A DNA stretch of 64,000 nucleotides from Comamonas thiooxydans (lineage in GTDB: Bacteria; Pseudomonadota; Gammaproteobacteria; Burkholderiales; Burkholderiaceae_C), in the NCBI RefSeq assembly GCF_002157685.2, contig NZ_AP026738.1:3038001-3102000 (forward strand), given 5' to 3'. Shown here one piece after another: positions 10,011 through 16,788 of the stretch (its first letter is position 1; every line of letters begins with the position of its first letter). The notes under the pieces are model-generated. The model had not been told where the DNA came from and did not search any database. It saw only the letters and a list, made by a program, of their open reading frames with translations. The position numbers were made by a program, and so were the translations under genes.

Positions 10011-10172
10011 TCAAGCCCGTTTGACTGCACCCAGATAGCGAAAACCGCCGCCCGCAACCTGCAGACCATCGCGCCTGGCTGCAAAGAGCCGGGCATTGAG
10101 TTGCGCTGGCCCCAGAGCCTCTTCCACCTCGAAGCCCGCCGCGCCCAGCAGACTGGAGCCGGCCGGGCTTGT
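10011..10172 (-). pseudogene. C-terminal relic of an unidentified enzyme
   Basis: Between prmB and the next gene, a minus-strand frame of about 53 codons looks clearly coding (SSLLGAAGFEVEEALGPAQL, then NARLFAARRDGLQVAGG and FRYLGAVKRA before TGA). It has no start codon and an in-frame TAG at its upstream edge. It looks like the end of a SAM-methyltransferase-type or similar enzyme, but I cannot name the family. The rest of the gene is absent, so this is a deletion relic. Confidence 0.4.
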
Positions 10173-10187
10173 TTGCAGCTACAAAAC

Positions 10188-11066
10188 TCAGTACGACATC
10201 ATGCGGGTCGCCAGCTTGGAGATGGGTGTGCGCACCATGCCCTCCACGCGTGCTGGCAGCAGCATGGGCTTGAGCAGCATGCGCACGGCCAGGTCGGCAG
10301 GCAGGCGACGGCTGACCAACTCGTAAATGCGCTGAGCCATGTCTTCGAAGCGCGTACTACTATCGGCGAAATAAGGGCTCTTGTGCGCCCAGACATGACG
10401 CAGCGCGATATCCGAATCGCTCTCTCGCAACTCCTTGAGGCGGCCGTACAGTGCCTTGGCAATGCGCGTGCGGCCCACAGGCGACTGCTGCTGCAGCTCC
10501 TTGAAGTACTTGAGGAAATGCTTGAAGTGGTTGACCTCGTCGTTGCGGATATTGCCCAGCAACTCGCTCAGAACCGGCTCGTCGCTGAGTTCGCGCAAGG
10601 TGTGGTAATAGGCCGTGGTGCCGGTTTCCACCACGCAGCGCGCCACCATTTCCAGGCGCGGGTCGGGGTAGAGCTCCTCCATGGTGCACAGCTGCGAATA
10701 TTCGGCGAAAAAGCTGTCGTAGGCTTGCTGCCAGGGAAACTCCGGCCACACGGCTTCCACATAGGCCCTTAGCGCGCGTCCATGCTGCAATTCTTCGGAC
10801 TCCCATTGATCCTTGAGCCAGACCGCGATCTCGGGCCAGGCAGCGTAATGCTCGGCCAGGTTGGCCGCGTAGGTATCCGAGCCGGTTTCGATGAACGAGG
10901 CGCTCATCAGCAAGAAGAACAGGTCCTGGTTGTGCTCTATGGCACTGCGATCGATGGCAGAGAAGTCAATGTCTTCAATGCGCCAGTGGGCAGAGCCGCT
11001 TCTGCTCGGGATGGTTGAATGTGAAGAGAGGGAGAGGTTTTGCTGCATCAGTTGTAGGACCGACAT
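10188..11066 (-). CDS. Ferritin-like di-iron domain protein
   Basis: A 292-residue mostly helical protein, starting at MSVLQLMQQNLSLS; a longer start at 11123 and a shorter one at the next Met are possible. Di-iron ligand patterns are visible: an early Glu in SASFIETGSDTY, an ExxH-type EELQHG, a Glu in VVETGTTAYYH, and a second Glu/His cluster in RNDEVNHFKHF. This spacing fits the ferritin-like/acyl-ACP desaturase superfamily. The substrate is unknown; lipid desaturation, hydroxylation or oxidative protection are possible. It is monocistronic and transcribed toward the relic and prmB. Confidence 0.65.
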   Translation of the reverse strand: MSVLQLMQQNLSLSSHSTIPSRSGSAHWRIEDIDFSAIDRSAIEHNQDLFFLLMSASFIETGSDTYAANLAEHYAAWPEIAVWLKDQWESEELQHGRALRAYVEAVWPEFPWQQAYDSFFAEYSQLCTMEELYPDPRLEMVARCVVETGTTAYYHTLRELSDEPVLSELLGNIRNDEVNHFKHFLKYFKELQQQSPVGRTRIAKALYGRLKELRESDSDIALRHVWAHKSPYFADSSTRFEDMAQRIYELVSRRLPADLAVRMLLKPMLLPARVEGMVRTPISKLATRMMSY

Positions 11067-11229
11067 ACTTGATCTGTCGGACTTCAGACTTAGAGATATG
11101 CCATCTTGTCGACATTTGGCCACTGCGCCATGTCAGATTACACCGACATTACAGGAGACTAACAATTCTTCAAACAGCCTTCTACAGGCTTTCACACCGG
11201 CCTTCAAGCTAATATTTTGAGTTGCAACC

Positions 11230-11292
11230 ATGGATCTTCGCGGGCTTCGCTATTTCATCGCCGTGCTGGAGACCGGATCGACATTGTCTGCG
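11230..11292 (+). pseudogene. 5' stub of a LysR-family regulator
   Basis: An ATG opens a frame reading MDLRGLRYFIAVLETGSTLS, the standard beginning of a LysR DNA-binding domain. The homology then stops after 21 codons, and the frame runs into unrelated sequence with an early stop. This is a deletion relic fused to the neighbouring relic of a substrate-binding protein. Confidence 0.6.
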
Positions 11293-11300
11293 AGGCGTGG

Positions 11301-11581
11301 AGTCTGCAACCAGGCCAACCTCCGGTGATCGAAAACCGCCCCCGTGCGGGCGACAACATCGGTGCGCGCCAGGTCGCCCACTCTGCCGCAAACGGCTACA
11401 CGCGGCTGTAATGCGGTGCTGAACCAGCCCAAGGTGCGCCAGGCGTTGGAGATGCCAGGCGTTGGAGATGGATGGCAGCAAGGTGCAGATTCTGGACTCC
11501 GCCGCCTACACCCGTGCCTTCGAGCAGGAGCTGAAATTCACCGAAACCATGATGCGGCGCATAGGTCTTCAGACTGTCTGA
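11301..11581 (+). pseudogene. Relic of a Bug/TctC-type periplasmic substrate-binding protein
   Basis: Two pieces of a tripartite-tricarboxylate-transporter receptor survive. The first is PGQPPVIENRPRAGDNIGA plus HSAANGYT, matching the conserved PGQPVVVENKPGAGGNIG and PDGYT region. The second is AVLNQPKVRQALEM and KVQILDSAAYTRAFEQELK, matching the protein's end. About 190 codons between them are missing. A 16-bp tandem duplication then shifts the frame inside the second piece; removing one copy restores an open frame to the TGA. It follows directly on the LysR stub, a common gene neighbour of Bug genes. Confidence 0.65.
11439..11470 (+). repeat. 16-bp perfect tandem duplication
   Basis: CCAGGCGTTGGAGATG occurs twice head to tail. 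Because 16 is not a multiple of three, it frameshifts the Bug relic. Confidence 0.95.
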
Positions 11582-11679
11582 AGTCGTGCACACAGCGGGC
11601 ATTACCGGGCGCCGCTGCCGCCCGCTCATTCCCTCATGCTCCTGAGCCTGCGGGCATTCGCGGATAATCAGCCCCAGTC

Positions 11680-13728
11680 ATGATCAGTCTCAAGAACATC
11701 ACGCTGCGCCGCGGCACCAAAGTCCTGCTCGACCAAGTCAGCACCACCATCAACCCGGGAGAGTCCGTCGGCCTTGTCGGCCGCAACGGGGCCGGCAAGT
11801 CCAGCCTGTTCGCCCTGCTCAATGGCAGCATCAGCGAAGACGGCGGTGATTTCTTCATCCCTCCCCAGTGGCGCATGGCACAGGTGGCCCAGCACATGCC
11901 GGAAACCGATGAATCCGCGACCCGCTTCGTCCTCGATGGCGACACGCGCCTGGCCGAGCTGAATGCCCAGTTGGCTGCCGCCGAAGCTTCCGGCGATGGT
12001 ATGGAGATTGCCCAGGCCTATGTGGATCTCGCCGATGCCGGTGCACATGATGCTGAATCGCGCGCACAAGCCCTGATTCTAGGTCTGGGCTTCAAGGTCT
12101 CCGAGCTGGATCATCCCGTCAACAGCTTCTCGGGCGGCTGGCGCATGCGCCTGCAGCTGGCCCGTGCACTGATGGCTCCCAGCGATCTGCTGCTTCTGGA
12201 CGAGCCCACCAACCACTTGGACCTGGATGCCCTGGTCTGGCTGGAGGCCTGGCTCAAGCGCTATAGCGGCACGATGATCGTCATCAGCCATGACCGCGAG
12301 TTCCTGGACGCCATCACCAACGTCACACTGCAGATTCAGGGCGGACAGATCAACCGCTACGGCGGCAATTACTCGCGCTTTGAAGAACTGCGTGCCCAGC
12401 AGCTGGAGCTGCAAGCGGCCAGCTTTGCCAAGCAGCAGGAAAAAATGGCTCACCTGCAGAAGTTCATTGACCGTTTCAAGGCCAAGGCCAGCAAGGCCAA
12501 GCAGGCCCAAAGCCGGGTCAAGCAGCTGGAGCGCATGGAAAAGATCGGGCCGGTCCTGGCCGAAGCCGAGTTCACCTTCGAATTCAAGGAACCTGCCAAC
12601 CTGCCCAACCCGATGCTGGCGATTTCCGACGCAGCCTTTGGCTACGAGGACGAGGACGGCAACCAGACCACCATTCTGCGCGGCGTCAACCGCTCGGTGC
12701 TGGCAGGCCAGCGCATCGGCATTCTGGGAGCCAACGGCCAGGGCAAATCGACCCTGGTCAAGACCATTGCGCGCGAAATGAAGGTGCTGGCCGGTACCGT
12801 CACCGAAGGCAAGGGCCTCAATATCGGCTACTTTGCCCAGCAGGAGCTGGACGTGCTGCGCCCCAGCGAGAACCCGCTGGAGCACATGATCCGGCTGGCC
12901 AAGGAACTCGGCGCTGCCGCACCCGCCGCCAGCCGTGAACAGGACTTGCGCAACTGGCTGGGCACGTTCAACTTCAGCGGCGACATGGTCAAACAGTCTG
13001 TGGGCAGCATGAGCGGCGGTGAAAAAGCCCGTCTGGTGCTGGCCATGATCGTCTGGCAACGCCCCAATCTGCTGCTGCTGGACGAACCAACCAACCACCT
13101 GGACCTGGCAACCCGCGAAGCGCTGGCCATGGCACTCAACGACTTTGACGGCACCGTGATGCTGGTCTCCCACGACCGTCACCTGCTGCGCGCCGTATGT
13201 GAAGACTTCTGGATGGTGGGCCGCGGCGTTGTCGGCCCCTTCGATGGCGACCTGGACGACTACCAGCGCTATCTGCTCGAAGAGTCCAAGCGCCTGCGTG
13301 AAGAAGCACGCAATGCCGAACAGCAGGCCGCCAGCACTCCAAAGGTGCAAGCTCCGGAAGAAATCAAGACAAATCTGCCTGAAGCCCTTGAACAAAAAGC
13401 GCCAGATGCTCCTAAAATGGAAGCATTCAGCGACACCATAGCCGACCCCAAGGAGGCTCGACGCCTGGCTGCTGCGGCACGTCAGCAACTGGCCGAAAAG
13501 ACCAAGCCTTTCAAGAAAGAGCTGGAACAGATCGACAAGACGCTGCCCAAGCTCAATGCCCAGCGCGGCGCGCTGGAAGAAAAGCTGGCCACGCCTGGCC
13601 TGTCCGGCGGCGATATCGTGGAAGCGGGCAAGCAGCTGAGTGCCGTCAACGCTGAAATCGATCAACTGGAAGAGCGCTGGCTGGAGCTTTCGGAGCAGAT
13701 CGAAGCCCTGGCCACCGAAACCTGCTAA
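11680..13728 (+). CDS. ABC-F family ATPase, YheS-like
   Basis: A 682-residue cytoplasmic protein with two ABC domains and no membrane segments, the ABC-F layout of ribosome-associated translation factors. The first Walker A is GRNGAGKSS (about residue 35), with signature SGGWRMRLQLARAL and Walker B LLLLDEPTNHLDLD. The second Walker A is GANGQGKST, with signature SGGEKARLVLAMI and LLLLDEPTNHLDLA. Between them lies a charged helical linker (residues about 240-300) that would reach the ribosomal E site. The C-terminal ~130 residues form a predicted coiled coil, as in YheS/Uup. Residues about 565-578 are encoded by a dispersed-repeat copy. Confidence 0.85.
   Translation: MISLKNITLRRGTKVLLDQVSTTINPGESVGLVGRNGAGKSSLFALLNGSISEDGGDFFIPPQWRMAQVAQHMPETDESATRFVLDGDTRLAELNAQLAAAEASGDGMEIAQAYVDLADAGAHDAESRAQALILGLGFKVSELDHPVNSFSGGWRMRLQLARALMAPSDLLLLDEPTNHLDLDALVWLEAWLKRYSGTMIVISHDREFLDAITNVTLQIQGGQINRYGGNYSRFEELRAQQLELQAASFAKQQEKMAHLQKFIDRFKAKASKAKQAQSRVKQLERMEKIGPVLAEAEFTFEFKEPANLPNPMLAISDAAFGYEDEDGNQTTILRGVNRSVLAGQRIGILGANGQGKSTLVKTIAREMKVLAGTVTEGKGLNIGYFAQQELDVLRPSENPLEHMIRLAKELGAAAPAASREQDLRNWLGTFNFSGDMVKQSVGSMSGGEKARLVLAMIVWQRPNLLLLDEPTNHLDLATREALAMALNDFDGTVMLVSHDRHLLRAVCEDFWMVGRGVVGPFDGDLDDYQRYLLEESKRLREEARNAEQQAASTPKVQAPEEIKTNLPEALEQKAPDAPKMEAFSDTIADPKEARRLAAAARQQLAEKTKPFKKELEQIDKTLPKLNAQRGALEEKLATPGLSGGDIVEAGKQLSAVNAEIDQLEERWLELSEQIEALATETC
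13371..13412 (-). repeat. Dispersed repeat copy in frame inside the ABC-F gene
   Basis: Its reverse complement (GGAGCATCTGGCGC, then TTTTTGTTCAAGGGCTTCAG and GCAGATTT) aligns with the copy at 21648-21690. It is translated in the variable region between the second ATPase domain and the C-terminal coiled coil. Confidence 0.55.
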
Positions 13729-13739
13729 GCCTAGAAAAA

Positions 13740-13768
13740 GCCCTGCCATTGACCAGCTTTGGCAGGGC
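13740..13768. terminator. Hairpin after the ABC-F gene
   Basis: Perfect 9-bp arms GCCCTGCCA and TGGCAGGGC. The T-run lies on the minus-strand side, so it is a stronger terminator for leftward transcripts, but it may also end the ABC-F mRNA. Confidence 0.55.
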
Positions 13769-13853
13769 GCTATTCATTTTGAACATGCATGCCGGCTGCT
13801 GAAAACATCAGCAAACGCGCGTTGCATTTTCTTGCGCTGTTGATTCAGCTTCT

Positions 13854-13906
13854 TGTCAACCTGCAGTTCAGTCCAGACGTTGAAACACTCAAAGGAGTGA
13901 ACTGCA
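13854..13906 (+). promoter_or_regulatory. Leader of peptide gene 1 (duplicated 53-nt 5' region)
   Basis: From TGTCAAC to the ATG there are exactly 53 bases, as in the second copy at 14071-14123. Shared blocks are TGTCAAC, GTC(C)AGACGTT, AAACA and a GGAG ribosome-binding site. Conservation outside the coding part indicates that the whole cassette was duplicated and that the leader may itself be functional. Confidence 0.6.
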
Positions 13907-14029
13907 ATGACCACCACTGTTACCGACACCGCCAAAGCCCAGCCCGCACGGGCCGCAGCAGCTATGTCTCTGATGGCTTGGCCCTGGGACGAACGTGATC
14001 GCAAGCGTGTCCCCGCATTTGCAGCCTGA
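13907..14029 (+). CDS. Small peptide 1 of a tandem pair (WPWDERDRKR motif)
   Basis: A 40-residue peptide with a strong AAAGGAGTG ribosome-binding site. It has a Thr/Ala-rich N-terminal half, then SLMAWPWDERDRKR, then VPAFAA. The WPxDERDRKR block recurs in the next small gene, and the leader before the ATG is also shared. There is no signal peptide, Cys pair or transmembrane segment. I do not recognise a family. Possibilities include a regulatory leader peptide, a small protein-binding peptide or a RiPP-like precursor; none is supported beyond the sequence. It lies between the ABC-F gene and the convergent phaB. Confidence 0.55.
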   Translation: MTTTVTDTAKAQPARAAAAMSLMAWPWDERDRKRVPAFAA

Positions 14030-14070
14030 TTATCACTGGATAAAAGAACAGGTAAAAATTTCCAAAAAGC

Positions 14071-14123
14071 TGTCAACGAGCTGAATCCGTCAGACGTTAA
14101 ACAGACATACAGGAGAGATTCCA
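14071..14123 (+). promoter_or_regulatory. Leader of peptide gene 2 (duplicated 53-nt 5' region)
   Basis: Second copy of the conserved leader: TGTCAAC, GTCAGACGTTAAACA and an AGGAGAG ribosome-binding site, again 53 bases from TGTCAAC to the ATG. Confidence 0.6.
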
Positions 14124-14183
14124 ATGCAAACCACGAACATCATGTCCATCTGGCCCGAAGACGAGCGCGATCGCAAGCGCTAA
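14124..14183 (+). CDS. Small peptide 2 of a tandem pair (WPEDERDRKR motif)
   Basis: A 19-residue peptide, MQTTNIMSIWPEDERDRKR, with an AGGAGAG site at good spacing. It ends exactly at the Arg-Lys-Arg of the shared motif, while peptide 1 continues for six residues. The match with peptide 1 holds at protein level (WPxDERDRKR), DNA level (GATCGCAAGCG shared) and in the leader. Because the frame is so short, the duplicated leader is the main support that it is a real gene. An ACACTG/CAGTGT hairpin follows the stop. Confidence 0.5.
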   Translation: MQTTNIMSIWPEDERDRKR

Positions 14184-14330
14184 GCGCTCGCCGCGCAACA
14201 CTGTGCAGACCAAAGCGCAGTGTGTTGTAGCCAGGTGCCCGGGCAGTCGGCACTGATAGGCCAAAGAAGCATCAGCCTTACTGCCCTGCGCTCAACCAGC
14301 CGCTTTGCGAAGCGGCACAGAAACTCAAGA

Positions 14331-14357
14331 CCCGCATGAATGATCTCTGCGGGTTTT
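14331..14357 (+). terminator. Terminator downstream of the peptide pair
   Basis: CCCGCA and TGCGGG arms with an 11-base loop are followed by TTTTG. This is the first plus-strand terminator after the two small genes. Confidence 0.55.
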
Positions 14358-14420
14358 GTCATTTGGGCATCGTCCCGCTCTTTGCCCACAGGCTTGCAGG
14401 GAAAAGCAGCACCGACATGA

Positions 14421-14444
14421 AAAAAGGAGCCTAAGCTCCTTTTT
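14421..14444. terminator. Bidirectional terminator downstream of phaB
   Basis: AAAAAGGAGC, CTAA, GCTCCTTTTT: a symmetric hairpin with A- and T-tracts on both sides, 20 bases past the phaB stop. It can end phaB transcripts and any rightward ones. Confidence 0.8.
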
Positions 14445-14463
14445 GCCGAATGCCTGAAAAGGC

Positions 14464-15201
14464 TTAGTGCATATGCAGGCCGCCGTTGACCGCAAAGTCC
14501 GCACCTGTGGAATAGCTGCCCTCTTCCGAAGCCAGCCAGGAGATGATGGAGGCGATCTCCGCAGGCTCGCCCAGACGCTTGACGGGTACGCCCGCCACAA
14601 TCTTTTCGAGCACATCGGGACGAATTGCCTTGACCATATCGGTGCCGATGTAACCGGGGCTGACGGTATTCACGGTCACACCCTTGGCAGCCAGCTCTTG
14701 AGCCAGCGCCATGGTGAAGCCATGCATGCCGGCCTTGGCGGCCGAGTAGTTGGTCTGTCCGGCCTGGCCCTTGGCGCCGTTGACCGAGCTGATGTTGATG
14801 ATTCGGCCCCAGCCCTTTTCCACCATGTCTGCCACCACCTGCTTGGTGACGTTGAACATGGAGTTGAGGTTGGTTTCGATGACAGACTTCCAGTCATCCG
14901 GCGTCATCTTGACGAACATTCGGTCGCGAGTGATGCCCGCGTTGTTCACCAGCACATCAATGTTGCCGTGCTCTGCCTTGGTCTGGTTGAAGGCTTCAAC
15001 GGTGGATTCCCAATCCCCCACATTGCCAACCGAGGCATAAAACGTGTAACCCAATTGCGCCTGCTCGTCCAGCCACTTGCGGTAGTCGCGCGATGGTCCG
15101 CAACCCGCGATCACCTTGAAGCCATCCTTATGCAAACGCTGGCAGATTGCGGTACCGATACCGCCCATGCCCCCCGTGACGTACGCTACTTTCTGACCCA
15201 T
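14464..15201 (-). CDS. phaB: Acetoacetyl-CoA reductase
   Basis: A 245-residue short-chain dehydrogenase that reduces acetoacetyl-CoA to (R)-3-hydroxybutyryl-CoA with NADPH, the second step of PHB synthesis. Visible are the Rossmann motif TGGMGGIGTAIC, VNNAGITRD, the catalytic Ser in NISSVNGAKGQ, and YSAAKAG with the Tyr and Lys of the active site. GYIGTDMVKAIRP is typical of PhaB. A GGAGAG site precedes the ATG. It lies 260 bases after phaA and may have its own promoter. Confidence 0.93.
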   Translation of the reverse strand: MGQKVAYVTGGMGGIGTAICQRLHKDGFKVIAGCGPSRDYRKWLDEQAQLGYTFYASVGNVGDWESTVEAFNQTKAEHGNIDVLVNNAGITRDRMFVKMTPDDWKSVIETNLNSMFNVTKQVVADMVEKGWGRIINISSVNGAKGQAGQTNYSAAKAGMHGFTMALAQELAAKGVTVNTVSPGYIGTDMVKAIRPDVLEKIVAGVPVKRLGEPAEIASIISWLASEEGSYSTGADFAVNGGLHMH

Positions 15202-15410
15202 TCATCTCTCCTGTCAATCAATGGTTATTTCACGATCACACTATCAACGATAAACATTCTTAGGTTTTGCTTATCGTTCTGAACGCCACACACCTTGCAC
15301 GCTGGCCATGCCAGTATGCAATCGAGTAGGTCCGAATGAACCCGCTTTCGCCGTGGTTTACCTCGTGATCTTCCCTAGGGTCGATGGGAGGCTGGCATCA
15401 GCGGGCTTCC

Positions 15411-15448
15411 CAGACTGCGCCGGTCTTCAGGAGCACCGGAGCAGTCTG
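15411..15448. repeat. 14-bp inverted repeat downstream of phaA
   Basis: CAGACTGCGCCGGT and ACCGGAGCAGTCTG pair with one mismatch around a 10-base loop, 14 bases after the phaA stop. There is no T-run. It may stabilise the phaA mRNA 3' end or act as a weak terminator between phaA and phaB. Confidence 0.55.
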
Positions 15449-15461
15449 CAATCCTGAAGCC

Positions 15462-16643
15462 TCAGCAGGCTTCCACAGCCATAGCAACACCCATGCCACC
15501 GCCGATGCACAGGCCGGCCAGGCCCTTCTTGGCACCGCTGCGCTGCATTTCATGCAGCAGCGTCACCAGAATGCGGCAGCCAGATGCACCAATGGGGTGA
15601 CCGATGGCGATGGCACCGCCGTTGACGTTGACCTTGGCGGCATCGATGCCCAGATCCTGGTTCACCGCACAGGCCTGTGCGGCAAAGGCTTCGTTGAGTT
15701 CGAACAGATCCACATCGGCAGCCTTCCAGCCCGCGCGATCCAGGGCCTTGCGCGTGGCGTAGACAGGACCCAGACCCATGACTTCGGGGGCCAGGCCGCT
15801 GGTGGCGTAAGAGACGATCTTGGCCAGTGGCTTGAGACCCAGCGCCTTGGCCTTGGCCGCCGTCATCACCACCACGGCAGCGGCGCCATCGTTCAGACCC
15901 GAGGCATTGCCGGCGGTGACCGAACCCGCCTTGTCGAAAGCGGGCTTGAGGGTGGCCAGAACATCGGCATTGGTCTTGCGGTTGACGTATTCGTCACTGT
16001 CGAACACGATGGGGTCACCCTTGCGCTGGGGAATGCTCACGGGAACGATTTCGTCCTTGAACTTGCCCGCATCCTGCGCGGCCGCAGCCTTTTGCTGGCT
16101 GGCCAGCGCCAGCGCATCCTGCTGCGCGCGGCTGACGTTCTTTTCCTTGGCCACGTTCTCGGCAGTGATGCCCATGTGGTATTGGTTGTAGACATCCCAC
16201 AGACCGTCCACGATCATGGTGTCCACCATCTTCCAGTCACCCATGCGCTGGCCGTCGCGCGAATTGGGCACGGCATGGGGCGACAGGCTCATGTTTTCCT
16301 GGCCTCCGGCAACCACGATTTCGCTGTCTCCCGTTGCCACGGCCTGAGCTGCCAGCATCACGGCCTTAAGGCCGGAGCCGCAGACGGCATTGATCGTCAG
16401 CGCAGGTGTCTCCTTGGCAATGCCGGCTGCCATCATGGCCTGACGCGCAGGATTCTGCCCGGCCGCCGCCGTCAACACCTGACCCATGATGACTTCACCG
16501 ACCTGATCCTTGCCCACCTTGGCACGAGCCAGAGCCTCGGAAATCACGGTCGCACCCAGCTGGGTTGCAGGAATCTTGGCCAGAGAGCCGCCGAACTTGC
16601 CGACCGCCGTACGCACGGCGGAAACGATAACGATGTCTTCCAT
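15462..16643 (-). CDS. phaA: Acetyl-CoA C-acetyltransferase (beta-ketothiolase)
   Basis: A 393-residue biosynthetic thiolase that condenses two acetyl-CoA into acetoacetyl-CoA for PHB synthesis. The nucleophilic cysteine lies in [14 protein letters not shown], the His/Asn region in [10 protein letters not shown], and the C-terminal motifs are [14 protein letters not shown] and [13 protein letters not shown] with the acid/base cysteine. The length and start ([19 protein letters not shown]) match PhaA. It follows phaC by 145 bases on the same strand. Confidence 0.93.
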   Translation of the reverse strand: MEDIVIVSAVRTAVGKFGGSLAKIPATQLGATVISEALARAKVGKDQVGEVIMGQVLTAAAGQNPARQAMMAAGIAKETPALTINAVCGSGLKAVMLAAQAVATGDSEIVVAGGQENMSLSPHAVPNSRDGQRMGDWKMVDTMIVDGLWDVYNQYHMGITAENVAKEKNVSRAQQDALALASQQKAAAAQDAGKFKDEIVPVSIPQRKGDPIVFDSDEYVNRKTNADVLATLKPAFDKAGSVTAGNASGLNDGAAAVVVMTAAKAKALGLKPLAKIVSYATSGLAPEVMGLGPVYATRKALDRAGWKAADVDLFELNEAFAAQACAVNQDLGIDAAKVNVNGGAIAIGHPIGASGCRILVTLLHEMQRSGAKKGLAGLCIGGGMGVAMAVEAC

Positions 16644-16788
16644 TGCTGACGAACCTTTCTAGGTTTCTTACAAGTGATGCATGCGTGCGGGTTGCATCCT
16701 GTTCATCGTGCCACCCGCCGCTTCCTATCACGGTGCGAGCCTTGGTTGCTGCACCGCAATATGGAACTGATTGTGCCTCAGGCCTCGC

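Noticed and set aside
13774..14124. 116-residue minus-strand frame opposite the small peptide genes
   Set aside because: It has no ribosome-binding site or recognisable domain and lies opposite the two short genes that share a motif and a leader; the plus-strand reading is better supported.
16745..16763. TTGC-TGCACC-GCAA as a second PhaR-like site upstream of phaA
   Set aside because: The spacing and core differ from the phaZ palindrome, and the match is only four bases on each arm.
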